Below are positions 6,054 through 13,416 of a DNA stretch of 21,514 nucleotides, piece after piece. Made by a program: the position numbers and the translations under genes. The stretch covers positions 1 to 21,514 of the forward strand of contig NZ_CAMLFY010000074.1 in the NCBI RefSeq assembly GCF_946479415.1, read 5' to 3'. How positions within the stretch are numbered: the first letter of the stretch is position 1; every line of letters begins with the position of its first letter. The notes under the pieces are model-generated. The model was not told the DNA's origin and did no database searches. It saw only the letters and a list, made by a program, of their open reading frames with translations. This DNA is from an uncultured Shinella sp. Its GTDB lineage: Bacteria > Pseudomonadota > Alphaproteobacteria > Rhizobiales > Rhizobiaceae.

Positions 6054-7538
6054 TTAGTGCGAGTCGGCCATGCGGGCCGCTTCCACCGCGGAGGACTGGC
6101 TGAACCCCACGCCGTTGAAGAAGGCATTGAGGATGACGGCGACGATCGAGGCGAGCACGATGCCCGATTCGATGATCGGGTGGATCGCATGCGGCATCCA
6201 CATCAGGTAGTTCGGCGCCAACAGCGGAATGAGACCGAAGCCGACCGAAACGGCAACCACGAAGAGGTTGTTGCGCGAGGACTTGAAGTCGACATTGGCG
6301 AGGATGCGCACACCCGTTGCCGCGACCATGCCGAACATCACCAGGCCCGCACCGCCGAGCACGAAGGTCGGAACGGCCTCGACGAGGGCGCCCATCTTCG
6401 GGATGAGGCCGAGGATGATCATGATCACGCCGGCCGCCACGCAGACATAGCGGCTCTTCACGCCGGTAACGCCGACAAGGCCCACGTTCTGCGAGAAGCT
6501 CGTATAGGGGAAGGTGTTGAACAGGCCGCCGATCATCGTGCCGATGCCGTCGACGCGCAGGCCCGAGGTCAGCTGCTGCTGGCCGATCGGCCGATCGGTG
6601 ATTTCGCCAAGCGCGAGGAACATGCCGGTCGATTCAATCATCACGACGATCATGACGAGCGCCATGGTGGCGATCAGCACCGGTTCGAAGATCGGCATGC
6701 CGAAGCGCAGCGGCGTGACGACGGCAAACCAGCCGGCATCGCCGACGCGGTCGAAATGCATCATGCCGAAAATCGTGGCCGCGATGCAGCCGATGACGAC
6801 GCCGGCAAGCACCGCGATATTGCTGATCAGGCCCTTGCCGAAGCGGGCGATGAGCAGGATCGAGATCAATACCAGAGCCGAAAGCGCGATATGGCTCGGC
6901 TCGGCATAAACAGGGTTGGAAATGCTGGGCGCGATGGCAAGACCATCGGGAACGGCCGGGCCGCCGGTCTTGGCGAGTTCTTTCATCTGCGTCAGCCATT
7001 CGGCATGCGCCGGGTCGATCAGCTTGGGCGCCGTCGGGCCGAAGGGATTGCCGAAGGTCCAGTTGATGCCGACGCGCATCAGCGACACGCCGATGACGAG
7101 GATGATCGTGCCCGTCACGACGGGCGGGAAGAAGCGCAGCAGGCGTCCCATGAGCGGCGCAAGCAGCAGGGCGATGAAGCCGGCCCCGATGATGGCACCG
7201 AAGATCATGCGCGCGCCTTCCTGGCCGGGATTGAGCGTCGCCATGGAAACCATGGGGCCGACGGACGCGAAGGTGACGCCCATCATGACCGGCAGGCGGA
7301 TACCGACATGGCGGCCGACGCCGAGCGACTGGATGATGGTGACGAGGCCGCAGACGAAAAGGTCGGCGGAGATCAGGAATGCCACATCCTGCGGGCTGAG
7401 CTGCAAGGCCCGGCCGACGATCAGCGGGACGGCGACCGCGCCGCCATACATGACGAGGACATGTTGGATGCCGAGCGTCGCGAGCCTGCCCACGGGCAGC
7501 TTCTCGTCCACCGGATGTATGCTGGATGCGTCGCTCAT
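6054..7538 (-). CDS. NCS2-family nucleobase permease (xanthine/uric acid type)
   Basis: A 494-residue inner-membrane protein with about 14 hydrophobic segments. The nucleobase-ascorbate transporter signature is clear: SQNVGLVGVTGVKSRYV around Q350-N351, preceded by the helix-8 motif VVMIESTGMFLALGEI with E302. N-terminal blocks (LGIQHVLVMYGGAVAVPLIV, then HVGIRLPVMMGVTFASVGPM) are also typical of the family. These proton-coupled symporters import xanthine, urate or uracil. The TGVKSR form and the GIRLPVMMG block resemble xanthine/urate transporters (PbuX/UacT type) more than UraA, but exact substrate is inference. AGGAG lies 6-8 bases before the ATG at 7538; an open extension to 7688 lacks such a signal. 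No purine-catabolism gene is adjacent. Confidence 0.92.
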   Translation of the reverse strand: MSDASSIHPVDEKLPVGRLATLGIQHVLVMYGGAVAVPLIVGRALQLSPQDVAFLISADLFVCGLVTIIQSLGVGRHVGIRLPVMMGVTFASVGPMVSMATLNPGQEGARMIFGAIIGAGFIALLLAPLMGRLLRFFPPVVTGTIILVIGVSLMRVGINWTFGNPFGPTAPKLIDPAHAEWLTQMKELAKTGGPAVPDGLAIAPSISNPVYAEPSHIALSALVLISILLIARFGKGLISNIAVLAGVVIGCIAATIFGMMHFDRVGDAGWFAVVTPLRFGMPIFEPVLIATMALVMIVVMIESTGMFLALGEITDRPIGQQQLTSGLRVDGIGTMIGGLFNTFPYTSFSQNVGLVGVTGVKSRYVCVAAGVIMIILGLIPKMGALVEAVPTFVLGGAGLVMFGMVAATGVRILANVDFKSSRNNLFVVAVSVGFGLIPLLAPNYLMWMPHAIHPIIESGIVLASIVAVILNAFFNGVGFSQSSAVEAARMADSH

Positions 7539-7878
7539 GGATACTCCTCCTATCACGTCGACCCTACCTGTCCCGTCCTCCAACGGGTGTGCAATCCTTG
7601 GCGCCGGGATGGTGCACTGCAAGCATAGCCTGACAATAAACACTTTACGTATTTCCGGGGTAATCATGCGACGGGCAGGTGCCGCCACCGGGTGGGCTTC
7701 TCCGAAATATCTACGCTATTTCAGGAGCTTCGTCTGTGGTATCGGTGTGAGGAACGGCTCTCTTCCGCCCCTTATTCGAGCGCACAAGATGATCTGCCGT
7801 CAACTGTTTCCTGCATGGCATATGTGTATTTCCGCGGCTTGCCTCGTTGCCATGCACAAAGCCCGAGAGAGCACAGGA
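7539..7878. other. 340-bp divergent intergenic region between permease and TPR-like gene
   Basis: I see no convincing gene here. It must hold the promoters of the permease (leftward) and of the TPR-like gene (rightward), but no good -35/-10 pair stands out. An imperfect dyad, GTGCAATCC (7589-7597) facing GGATGGTGCAC (7607-7617), lies about 50-80 bases before the permease start and could be an operator for a purine-responsive regulator; this is speculative. Short in-frame ATGs at 7828 and 7852 lead into the TPR-like gene but have no better ribosome-binding site. Confidence 0.4.
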
Positions 7879-8277
7879 ATGGCTGAGAAAAAGCCGGATA
7901 GTTCAACCGAAAAACACGCGCTTGCGCTGGCCGAGAAGGGCATTCAGGCGAGCGTCGACGAACGGTATGACGATGCCGTTGCACATTGGCGGGCAGCGTC
8001 CACCTATGCGGATGCGCATCTTTCCGGTGCGGATATCGACTATTGGATCAAGAGCGGCCTTGGGGCCGCACTCTACGACATCGGCGCCTATGCGCAGAGC
8101 ATTGCCGTCTCGAAGCTCGCGCTCGATTGGTGCTCCGCCCGCAAGCGGCCGCTTCCGGCGCTGACGATGGCGAGAAGCTATCGCCGCCTCGGCGACCTTG
8201 GCGCCGCACAAGCCAGCATCGACCATGCCCGCAGCCTCGTGGGCGATTCGATCCTGAAGGAATGGGATGCCGATTGA
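7879..8277 (+). CDS. Small TPR-like helical protein
   Basis: A 132-residue, predicted soluble, mostly helical protein. Two tetratricopeptide-like pairs are visible: ALAEKGIQASVDERYDDAVA with HWRAASTYADA, and AALYDIGAYAQSIAVSKLAL with PALTMARSYRRLGDLGAAQA; the G-x-Y/L-x-x-A spacing is as in TPR helices. No catalytic motif is seen. The start at 7879 follows GAGAG at 7-8 bases, while ATG 7852 would add nine residues. It ends 25 bp from the convergent GFA-family gene. Such proteins are usually protein-protein adaptors, and I cannot assign a partner. Confidence 0.7.
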   Translation: MAEKKPDSSTEKHALALAEKGIQASVDERYDDAVAHWRAASTYADAHLSGADIDYWIKSGLGAALYDIGAYAQSIAVSKLALDWCSARKRPLPALTMARSYRRLGDLGAAQASIDHARSLVGDSILKEWDAD

Positions 8278-8302
8278 CGCGCCTCTGTTGGCCCCGCGCG
8301 GC

Positions 8303-8677
8303 TTACGCTCTGTTCTCGTGGAACTGTTTGGCCCCTTTGACCGGGTGCAGCCATGGTTCTCGGCGTTTGACCCAGAGTTCGTAGCTGGGGACAAGGCCTG
8401 TGGGCGCCATCGAGAGAATGCCAAGCTTGATTTCCGCCTCTTCACCGTCAAGCGCGAAAAGCCGCGAGCCGCAATGGGGACAGAAGCGTTGCCCGCGGAA
8501 TTCGGACGGCTCGCCGCTGCACTCGAACCTTTGGGCAGGCCATACGCCATAATAGGTGAAGGCCGAGCCGCTTTCCTTGCGGCAATCCATGCAATGGCAG
8601 ATGCCGATACGAAGCGGCTCGCCTCGAACAGAAACCTCGACCCGGCCGCACAGGCATTTTCCCGACAAAACCGTCAT
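8303..8677 (-). CDS. GFA-family (glutathione-dependent formaldehyde-activating-like, DUF636) zinc protein
   Basis: A 124-residue protein with the family's cysteine pattern: GKCLCG (C8, C10), CHCMDCRKESGSAF (C27, C29, C32) and FCPHCGSRL (C66, C69). These would hold structural and catalytic zinc. The founding member was described as binding S-hydroxymethylglutathione, but most homologues, including small ones like this, have no proven reaction. ATG at 8677 is chosen because homologues begin just before the first CxC motif and GGAG is 10 bases upstream; ATG at 8722 would add 15 residues with no ribosome-binding site. It converges on the TPR-like gene without a visible terminator. Confidence 0.88.
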   Translation of the reverse strand: MTVLSGKCLCGRVEVSVRGEPLRIGICHCMDCRKESGSAFTYYGVWPAQRFECSGEPSEFRGQRFCPHCGSRLFALDGEEAEIKLGILSMAPTGLVPSYELWVKRREPWLHPVKGAKQFHENRA

Positions 8678-8820
8678 GACTGAAGTCTCCGCACTTCGTT
8701 GGTCCCTCCGATAAAACGGCATCGAGGCTTATCGGTTCCGCAACGAGCCGGAGGGTCAGGATAGCCGTCCGTCGGCCGGAGGTGAACAGAGGAAAATGGC
8801 CGCCAAACTCGGAAACGAGA

Positions 8821-8850
8821 AAGGCCTCAGCGGTTTCCCGATGAGGCCTT
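8821..8850 (-). terminator. Inverted repeat downstream of tRNA-Val, likely terminator
   Basis: AAGGCCTCA (8821-8829) and TGAGGCCTT (8842-8850) form a perfect 9-bp stem with a 12-base loop, ten bases past the tRNA 3' end. On the minus strand the stem is followed by TTTCTCGTTT, a modest U-rich tail. Confidence 0.65.
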
Positions 8851-8859
8851 GAATTCGAA

Positions 8860-8934
<75 letters not shown>

Positions 8935-8946
8935 ATCCGATGAGGG

Positions 8947-8977
8947 GCATAGACCACAAAACATCCGGCGGCGTCAA
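8947..8977 (-). promoter_or_regulatory. Probable promoter of tRNA-Val
   Basis: On the minus strand TTGACG (8977-8972) and TCTATG/CTATGC (8953-8947) are separated by 18-19 bases, placing a start near 8940, a few bases before the tRNA. An 11-bp inverted repeat (8951-8961 with 9009-9019) overlaps the -10 region. Confidence 0.5.
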
Positions 8978-9029
8978 TAGGCTTTTTGAAGCTTTTTTTA
9001 CACGCCGTTTTTGTGGTCTTTTCCGGGGC

Positions 9030-9392
9030 TTAGGCGGCCAGCATCTTGTTGACTTCGTCGACGAGGTCGCGCAGATGGAAGGGTTTCGACAGGACCTTGG
9101 CGTCCTTCGGAGCCTTGGAATCCGGGTTCAGCGCGACGGCGGCGAAACCGGTGATGAACATCACCTTGAGATCGGGATCGAGCTCGGTGGCGCGGCGCGC
9201 CAGCTCGATGCCGTCCATCTCCGGCATCACGATGTCGGTGAGGAGAAGCGAGAAGGGTTCCTCGCGCAGCCGGTCATAGGCGCTGGCGCCGTTGTCGTAG
9301 GACAGCACCTGGTAGCCTGCCTTTTCGAGCGCCTTCACCAGGAAGCGGCGCATGTCGTTATCGTCTTCGGCGAGGAGAATCTTGGGTGTCAT
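9030..9392 (-). CDS. cpdR: CpdR single-domain response regulator
   Basis: A 120-residue stand-alone receiver domain: acidic pocket E9-D10-D11, phosphoacceptor D53 (LLLTDIVMPEMDG), T81 (FITG) and K103 (LSKPFHLRDL). The blocks AEDDNDMRRFLVKALEKAGY and FAAVALNPDS are those of CpdR. In Caulobacter and Sinorhizobium, CpdR takes phosphate from the CckA-ChpT relay; its unphosphorylated form primes the ClpXP protease for cell-cycle substrates, including CtrA-pathway factors. There is no output domain, as expected. I see no strong Shine-Dalgarno before the ATG. The neighbour order cpdR, N-formylglutamate amidohydrolase, suhB-type RNA and IMPase-type gene fits what I recall of rhizobial chromosomes. 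Confidence 0.93.
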   Translation of the reverse strand: MTPKILLAEDDNDMRRFLVKALEKAGYQVLSYDNGASAYDRLREEPFSLLLTDIVMPEMDGIELARRATELDPDLKVMFITGFAAVALNPDSKAPKDAKVLSKPFHLRDLVDEVNKMLAA

Positions 9393-9584
9393 GGAGTTCG
9401 GGAACCATTGCTAAAAGGTTGTCGGCCCGCGGACGGGCGGTTCTGATACACAAACGTATTCCGGTAAATATCCGGTGAATGGAGAAGGGCAAGGCCTCTA
9501 CCCAATGTTCTCAGTATGGACAGGCGGGCATGCCGCTGGCAACATGGGCGACGCAATGATTTCAAGGCATGGTAAAGGACTGCA

Positions 9585-10469
9585 ATGGCGGAGGCCTCAA
9601 GCGAAAACAGCCACTTCGAAGTGCTGGAGCCGGTTTCGCAGAGCGTGCCCCTCGTCTTCAACTCGCCCCATAGCGGCCGCCGTTATCCACAGGGCTTCCT
9701 TGCGCAGTCACGGCTGGATGCGCTCGGCATCCGCCGTTCGGAAGATCATTATGTCGATGAGCTGTTTTCCGTAGCGCCGGCCCTCGGTGCGCCGATGCTG
9801 ATCGCGCATTTCCCGCGCGCCTGGCTTGATGTCAATCGCGAGCCCTATGAGCTCGATCCGCGCATGTTCAACGGCGCGCTGCCCTCCTATGCCAATATCA
9901 ACTCCATCCGCGTCGCCGGTGGTCTCGGCACCGTGCCGCGGGTCGTGGCGGAGAATATGGAGATCTACCGCCACCGCTTTCCCGTCGAAGAGGCGCTGGA
10001 GCGGGTGGAGACGGTCTACAAGCCCTATCACGACTGCCTGCGCCGTCTCGTCGTGCGCACGCATCTGACATTCGGCTTCTCGGTGCTGATCGATTGCCAC
10101 TCCATGCCGGGCAACATCCGCGTCGCGGGCTCGGGGCTCCGGCCGGATTTCATCATCGGCGACCGTTACGGCACCAGCGCTTCGGGCGAGTTGTCGCGCA
10201 CCGCCATGCGGCTCTTGGAGGACATGGGCTTCACCGTCGTGCGCAACAAGCCCTATGCCGGCGGCTTCATCACCGAGCATTACGGCCGGCCCGCCAAGGG
10301 GCTGCATGCCCTGCAGATCGAGGTGAACCGCGCTCTTTACGTCGATGAAACGACGCTCGCCAAACGGCCGGACTTCGCGGTGTTGCAGACGGCGATCTCG
10401 GCCTTCCTGCAGGACTTTTCCGAGCATGTCGAGGAATATGCCGCAGACCGGGCGCTTGCCGCCGAATAG
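9585..10469 (+). CDS. N-formylglutamate amidohydrolase family protein
   Basis: A 294-residue protein of the FGase family. Recognisable blocks are VFNSPHSGRRYP (H29), HFPRAWLDVNREPYELDPRM and LIDCHSMPG (H172), followed by GGFITEHYGRP and LQIEVNRALY. The family hydrolyses N-formyl-L-glutamate, the last step of one histidine degradation route (HutG), but many alphaproteobacterial paralogues lie outside hut operons and their substrate is not proven. Here no hutUHI gene is adjacent, so the symbol is left open. ATG at 9585 has AAGGA 6 bases upstream. It is divergent from cpdR across about 190 bp that contain a tandem TCCGGTRAAT repeat (9460-9480). Confidence 0.9.
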   Translation: MAEASSENSHFEVLEPVSQSVPLVFNSPHSGRRYPQGFLAQSRLDALGIRRSEDHYVDELFSVAPALGAPMLIAHFPRAWLDVNREPYELDPRMFNGALPSYANINSIRVAGGLGTVPRVVAENMEIYRHRFPVEEALERVETVYKPYHDCLRRLVVRTHLTFGFSVLIDCHSMPGNIRVAGSGLRPDFIIGDRYGTSASGELSRTAMRLLEDMGFTVVRNKPYAGGFITEHYGRPAKGLHALQIEVNRALYVDETTLAKRPDFAVLQTAISAFLQDFSEHVEEYAADRALAAE

Positions 10470-10484
10470 GCCCGCTTCCCTTTC

Positions 10485-10564
10485 AAAAAAAACCGCGCTT
10501 GCGGCGCGGTTCAAGTCTAGGGAGGAAACACCCACGGAGGGCATTTACAGTCGGTGAAGACTGT
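10485..10564 (-). ncRNA. mmgR: mmgR / suhB-family (αr8) small RNA
   Basis: On the minus strand about 80 nt fold as three parts. The first is a 5' hairpin ACAGUC-UUCACC-GACUGU (10564-10547). The second is a small GCCC-UCCGU-GGGU hairpin followed by single-stranded UUUCCUCCCUAGACUUGAA, an anti-Shine-Dalgarno-like stretch. The third is a terminator stem CCGCGC-CGCAA-GCGCGG ending in eight U (10492-10485). This matches the alphaproteobacterial trans-acting RNA first found upstream of suhB and later called mmgR (it limits polyhydroxybutyrate granules in Sinorhizobium). Position and orientation also agree: antisense-oriented just upstream of an IMPase-family gene. It has its own promoter. Family assignment is from memory of the consensus; exact ends are estimated. 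Confidence 0.85.
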
Positions 10565-10571
10565 AAGGAAA

Positions 10572-10600
10572 AGATAATGTTGCGCTGCACAAGAGTCAAG
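10572..10600 (-). promoter_or_regulatory. Promoter of the mmgR sRNA
   Basis: On the minus strand CTTGAC (10600-10595), the rhizobial sigma-70 -35 consensus, is followed after 17 bases by TTATCT (10577-10572), giving a start near 10564. An 8-bp inverted repeat GTTGCGCT/AGCGCAAC (10579-10586 and 10599-10606) brackets the spacer and overlaps the -35 element. Confidence 0.75.
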
Positions 10601-10739
10601 CGCAACTGCGGGATAAGTTTGCGATTCGTTAAGCAAGAATGTTGCGCTGTCCTTCCTGCCGCTTTTGCGTCAATCCGGTTCCGTTTTGCCTGACGATGCA
10701 GTATTGAGAGGCGTGAAAAATCCCTCCGAGAGAGCCTCC

Positions 10740-11513
10740 ATGTTGCCTGATCGCGCCTTTTTCGACCTTCTTGCCGAGGCGGCCAAGAAGGAAACCCTGC
10801 CGCGCTTCCGCGTCGGCGCCGATGTCGTCAACAAGGAGGCCGCCGGCTTCGACCCGGTGACGGAAGGTGACCGCAACGCCGAGACGTCGATCCGTGCGCT
10901 CATCGAACAGCATTTCCCCGACCACGGCATTCTCGGCGAAGAGCATGGCTCGGTCGGCCTCGACCGCGAATATGTCTGGGTCATCGACCCGATCGACGGC
11001 ACGCGCGCCTTCATTTCCGGCGTTCCGGTCTGGGGCACGCTGATCGGCCTCTATCGCAACGGCGACGCCGTGATGGGTCTGATCGACCAGCCTTTCACCG
11101 GCGAGCGCTATTTCGCCGATGGCAAGGCCTCGCATTATGCCGGCCCTGATGGCACGAAGGTTCTCTCGACGCGGGCCTGCAACAACCTGTCGGATGCGAT
11201 CCTGTTCACGACGTCGCCGCATCTGTTCAAGGATAGCGGCAAGACCCGGTTCGAGGCCGTGCAGGACAAGGTGCGGCTGTTCCGCTACGGCGTCGATTGT
11301 TACGCCTATGCGCTGCTGGCGGCGGGACATATCGATCTCGTCGTGGAATGCGGGCTGAAGCCTTATGATGTCGGCGGCCTCATTCCGGTCATCGAGCAGG
11401 CGGGCGGCATCATCACGACGTGGGATGGCGGGCCGGCGGAGAATGGCGGCGAGATCATCGCGGCCGGTAGCCGTGCGGTCTATGACCAGGCGATGGCCAT
11501 CCTGAATCCTTGA
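10740..11513 (+). CDS. hisN: Inositol-monophosphatase-family phosphatase, histidinol-phosphatase (HisN) type
   Basis: A 257-residue protein with the two-metal site of the IMPase superfamily: E67 (ILGEEHG), D83, I85 and D86 (WVIDPIDGTRAFISG), and D210 (GLKPYDVGGLIPVIEQAGG). The sequence DGTRAFISGVPVWGTLIGLY is closer to HisN-type histidinol-phosphate phosphatases than to classic inositol monophosphatases (DGTTNFVHGxP), so the last dephosphorylation before histidinol in histidine synthesis is the favoured role; SuhB-like activity remains possible. The start is ATG 10740 with GAGAG about 8 bases upstream. It converges on the alpha/beta hydrolase gene with only five bases between stop codons and no visible terminator. 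Confidence 0.85.
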   Translation: MLPDRAFFDLLAEAAKKETLPRFRVGADVVNKEAAGFDPVTEGDRNAETSIRALIEQHFPDHGILGEEHGSVGLDREYVWVIDPIDGTRAFISGVPVWGTLIGLYRNGDAVMGLIDQPFTGERYFADGKASHYAGPDGTKVLSTRACNNLSDAILFTTSPHLFKDSGKTRFEAVQDKVRLFRYGVDCYAYALLAAGHIDLVVECGLKPYDVGGLIPVIEQAGGIITTWDGGPAENGGEIIAAGSRAVYDQAMAILNP

Positions 11514-11518
11514 GGTGA

Positions 11519-12481
11519 TCAGGCGCCGAGGCTGGTTTCATCGGCGTCGCTGCCGGGTATGAAGGCGTCGATCGCCGCCAGCGCCTGGGCGCGGAACCGG
11601 TCGGATTCCTGGAACAATTCATGTTTTGCGCCGTCGATCTCGATGAGGCGGGCGGCGCGGAAAATGCGGGCGAGGTTACCGATCGTGGCGCGGGGCACCA
11701 GCTTGTCTGCCGTCGGGCAGAGAATGAGGGTCGGGATGCGGATGCGCGTCAGGTGATCCTGATGCGTCACGCGTGCCATGGCCTTCAGCGTCTCGTTCAG
11801 CCAGCGCGCGCTCGGCCAGCTGATCGACAGTTCCGGATGTTCGGTGAAGATCGCCGTGTTGCGCGCGAAACGCCGCGCATCCGAGGTGACGACATTTTTA
11901 GCGAAATCGAGTGACGGGTTGCCCTTGCGGAAGGTGCGCCGGCCAAGGCCGAACAGCGAGGCGAGGCGGGCGATGATGGTGATCTTGCGCTGGCTCATCG
12001 ACTGGCCGCCGAGCGCGATGAAGGGCGCGGCAAGCACCATGCGTTCGATGCGGTTTTCCAGCTCCGGCGCTTGCGAGAGGGCGACGAGGGCACCCGTCGA
12101 ATGGGCGACGATGTAGAAGGGCAGGCGGGCATCCGGCAGAACGATCTTTTCGAGGAAGAGCGTAAGGTCGGCCTCGTAATCGGAAAAGCGGGCGACATGG
12201 CCGGCGCGGCTGGGAGATATCAGCCGGTCTGAACCGCCCTGGCCGCGCCAGTCGAAAGTGGCGACCCACAGGCCGCGCGCCGTCAGGTCGTTGATCGTCT
12301 CGAAATATTTCTCGATGCATTCGCTGCGGCCGCCGAGCAGCACCACCGTGCCCTTGGCCTCGCGCTGCTCGGAGCGGAACACGGCATAGCGGATCTTCAC
12401 GCCGCCGCGGCCTTCCATGAAGCCGGCGAAGTGGTTTTCGGGAACCGGATTGTCGGCTGTGGCGTGGAGGATGGAATCCAT
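11519..12481 (-). CDS. Alpha/beta hydrolase, lysophospholipase (PldB/monoglyceride lipase) type
   Basis: A 320-residue serine hydrolase. The catalytic triad can be read: nucleophile S128 in AHSTG (an A-for-G variant of GxSxG, YIVAHSTGALVAL), D259 (CPTADKLVP) and H287 (DGAKHELFQE). The LLGGRSECIEKYFE block near residue 50 and FDWRGQGGSDR are typical of lysophospholipase L2/monoacylglycerol lipase relatives. It has no signal peptide and is probably cytoplasmic or membrane-associated. The natural lipid substrate is unknown. There is no strong Shine-Dalgarno before the ATG at 12481. An sRNA-like structure with its terminator lies 82 bp upstream on the same strand. Confidence 0.88.
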   Translation of the reverse strand: MDSILHATADNPVPENHFAGFMEGRGGVKIRYAVFRSEQREAKGTVVLLGGRSECIEKYFETINDLTARGLWVATFDWRGQGGSDRLISPSRAGHVARFSDYEADLTLFLEKIVLPDARLPFYIVAHSTGALVALSQAPELENRIERMVLAAPFIALGGQSMSQRKITIIARLASLFGLGRRTFRKGNPSLDFAKNVVTSDARRFARNTAIFTEHPELSISWPSARWLNETLKAMARVTHQDHLTRIRIPTLILCPTADKLVPRATIGNLARIFRAARLIEIDGAKHELFQESDRFRAQALAAIDAFIPGSDADETSLGA

Positions 12482-12562
12482 CGGGCAGACAGGTCTCGGC
12501 GAGCGTCTATGAAGTGGGCGTTTATGGAAGATGGATAGGCGCTCGCTCCGGCGCCGTCAAAG

Positions 12563-12612
12563 AAAAAAGCCGGATGCATGTGGCAACGGGGGTGGCGCAC
12601 ATGCAGTCCGGC
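12563..12612 (-). terminator. Rho-independent terminator (minus strand)
   Basis: The 14-bp stem (12569-12582 with 12598-12612, one extra base at 12606) has a 15-base loop and is followed on the minus strand by TTTTTTCTTT. It ends either the candidate sRNA or the GNAT transcript. Confidence 0.8.
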
Positions 12613-12676
12613 CGCAATTTAACCGGGGAGGAAGGGACGTTACACCCCGGTCGTCAGAAGTTTTCGCTTCCGATGC
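12563..12676 (-). ncRNA. Candidate small RNA with anti-Shine-Dalgarno loop and Rho-independent terminator
   Basis: On the minus strand three stems follow one another. The first is GAAG-CGAAAA-CTTC (12670-12657). The second is ACCGGGG (12651-12645) with CCCCGGT (12628-12622), around a loop that ends in CCCTTCCT. The third is a long stem GCCGGA...TGCATGTG with CACATGCATCCGGC (12612-12569, one bulged base) followed by six T (12568-12563). This is the layout of a trans-acting sRNA whose C/U-rich loop could pair with ribosome-binding sites. A weak promoter, CGGACA (12711-12706), 18 bases, CTAGAA (12687-12682), would start it near 12676. It could alternatively be the 3' UTR and terminator of the GNAT gene, which ends at 12768. 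Confidence 0.5.
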
Positions 12677-12767
12677 TGTGGTTCTAGCAGCGCGAAGCTG
12701 AACGCTGTCCGAAGCGGCCGTTCATCCGGCGTTCATCTGCTAAAAATCTTTTCGGGCGAACGGGACG

Positions 12768-13301
12768 TCAGACGCGGCGCCAGTCCGGGCGGGACAATTC
12801 ATACCAGACCTCGCCCTGTTCGCTGCCGGCAATGGGATCGGGCCAGTCGATGTGTTCGGTGCGCGTGTGGCGCATGCCGAGCTTTTCCATCACCCGGCGC
12901 GAGGCTTGGTTTACCGCCATCGTGGTCGCCACGATCCTGTCATAGCCTGCGTCGTCGAAGCCCCATTCGACGAGGGCTCGTGCCCCTTCCACGGCCAGTC
13001 CCTGGCCCCAGTCCGCCCGGCGCAGGCGATATCCGAGTTCGGCCAGGGCCGTGCTCTCCGGCCACAGGCAGAACCAGCCGGCGAAGGCGTCATCGGCCTT
13101 GTGCCGCGCCGTCCACACATAGGGCTCGGTGCCGTCGGGCATCAGGAATGTTGCGTCGGGATCGGCATGGGCACGATCGACGGGGTAGCCGCCGTTGAGA
13201 AAGCGCATGACGTCAGGGTCGCGTTCGAGCGCGATGAAGTCGGCGCAATCCTCCGGGGTGCAGGGAGTGAGTGTCAGCCGGCTCGTCTGCAAAACAGTCA
13301 T
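12768..13301 (-). CDS. GNAT acetyltransferase, RimJ/RimL-like
   Basis: A 177-residue protein beginning [20 protein letters not shown], the usual start of the Acetyltransf_3 subgroup (T-x-RL-x-L-R/T). [21 protein letters not shown] block supplies the acetyl-CoA pyrophosphate loop in a modified form (R-x-x-W-G-Q-G-L-A). [20 protein letters not shown] is the expected C-terminal acetyl-CoA/substrate helix and strand. The family transfers acetyl groups to amines on ribosomal proteins, small molecules or toxins, and the target here cannot be told. ATG at 13301 has GGAG 9 bases upstream. It is divergent from the Hsp20 gene, whose heat-shock promoter lies about 80 bp away. Confidence 0.88.
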   Translation of the reverse strand: MTVLQTSRLTLTPCTPEDCADFIALERDPDVMRFLNGGYPVDRAHADPDATFLMPDGTEPYVWTARHKADDAFAGWFCLWPESTALAELGYRLRRADWGQGLAVEGARALVEWGFDDAGYDRIVATTMAVNQASRRVMEKLGMRHTRTEHIDWPDPIAGSEQGEVWYELSRPDWRRV

Positions 13302-13379
13302 GTCATGGTTCTCCAGCGCACAGGCACTATGCCGGGATTCGCGCGTCGCACCAGATCCAAGGCAATTTGCATCGTGCCT

Positions 13380-13408
13380 CTTGAACGCCCGAAAAAGCGT
13401 TCCCATCT
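13380..13408 (+). promoter_or_regulatory. Sigma-32 (RpoH) type heat-shock promoter of hsp20
   Basis: CTTGAAC (13380-13386), a 15-base spacer and CCCATCT (13402-13408) match the RpoH consensus CTTGAAA-N13-15-CCCCATnT. A start near 13416 would give a leader of about 135 nt, room for the ROSE element. Confidence 0.75.
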
Positions 13409-13416
13409 CATCGTCA

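Noticed and set aside
6057..7628. Long plus-strand open frame opposite the NCS2 permease
   Set aside because: Composition is Asp/His/Arg/Gly-rich antisense translation of membrane helices; the permease frame has clear family motifs.
8267..8683. Plus-strand open frame overlapping the GFA-family gene
   Set aside because: The opposite strand carries the conserved CxC/CHCMDC/CPHC motifs; the plus frame has no motif or ribosome-binding site.
10485..10510. Hairpin after the FGase gene as its plus-strand terminator
   Set aside because: On the plus strand the stem is preceded by A8 and followed by CAAGT, so it lacks a T-run; in the other direction it is the mmgR terminator.
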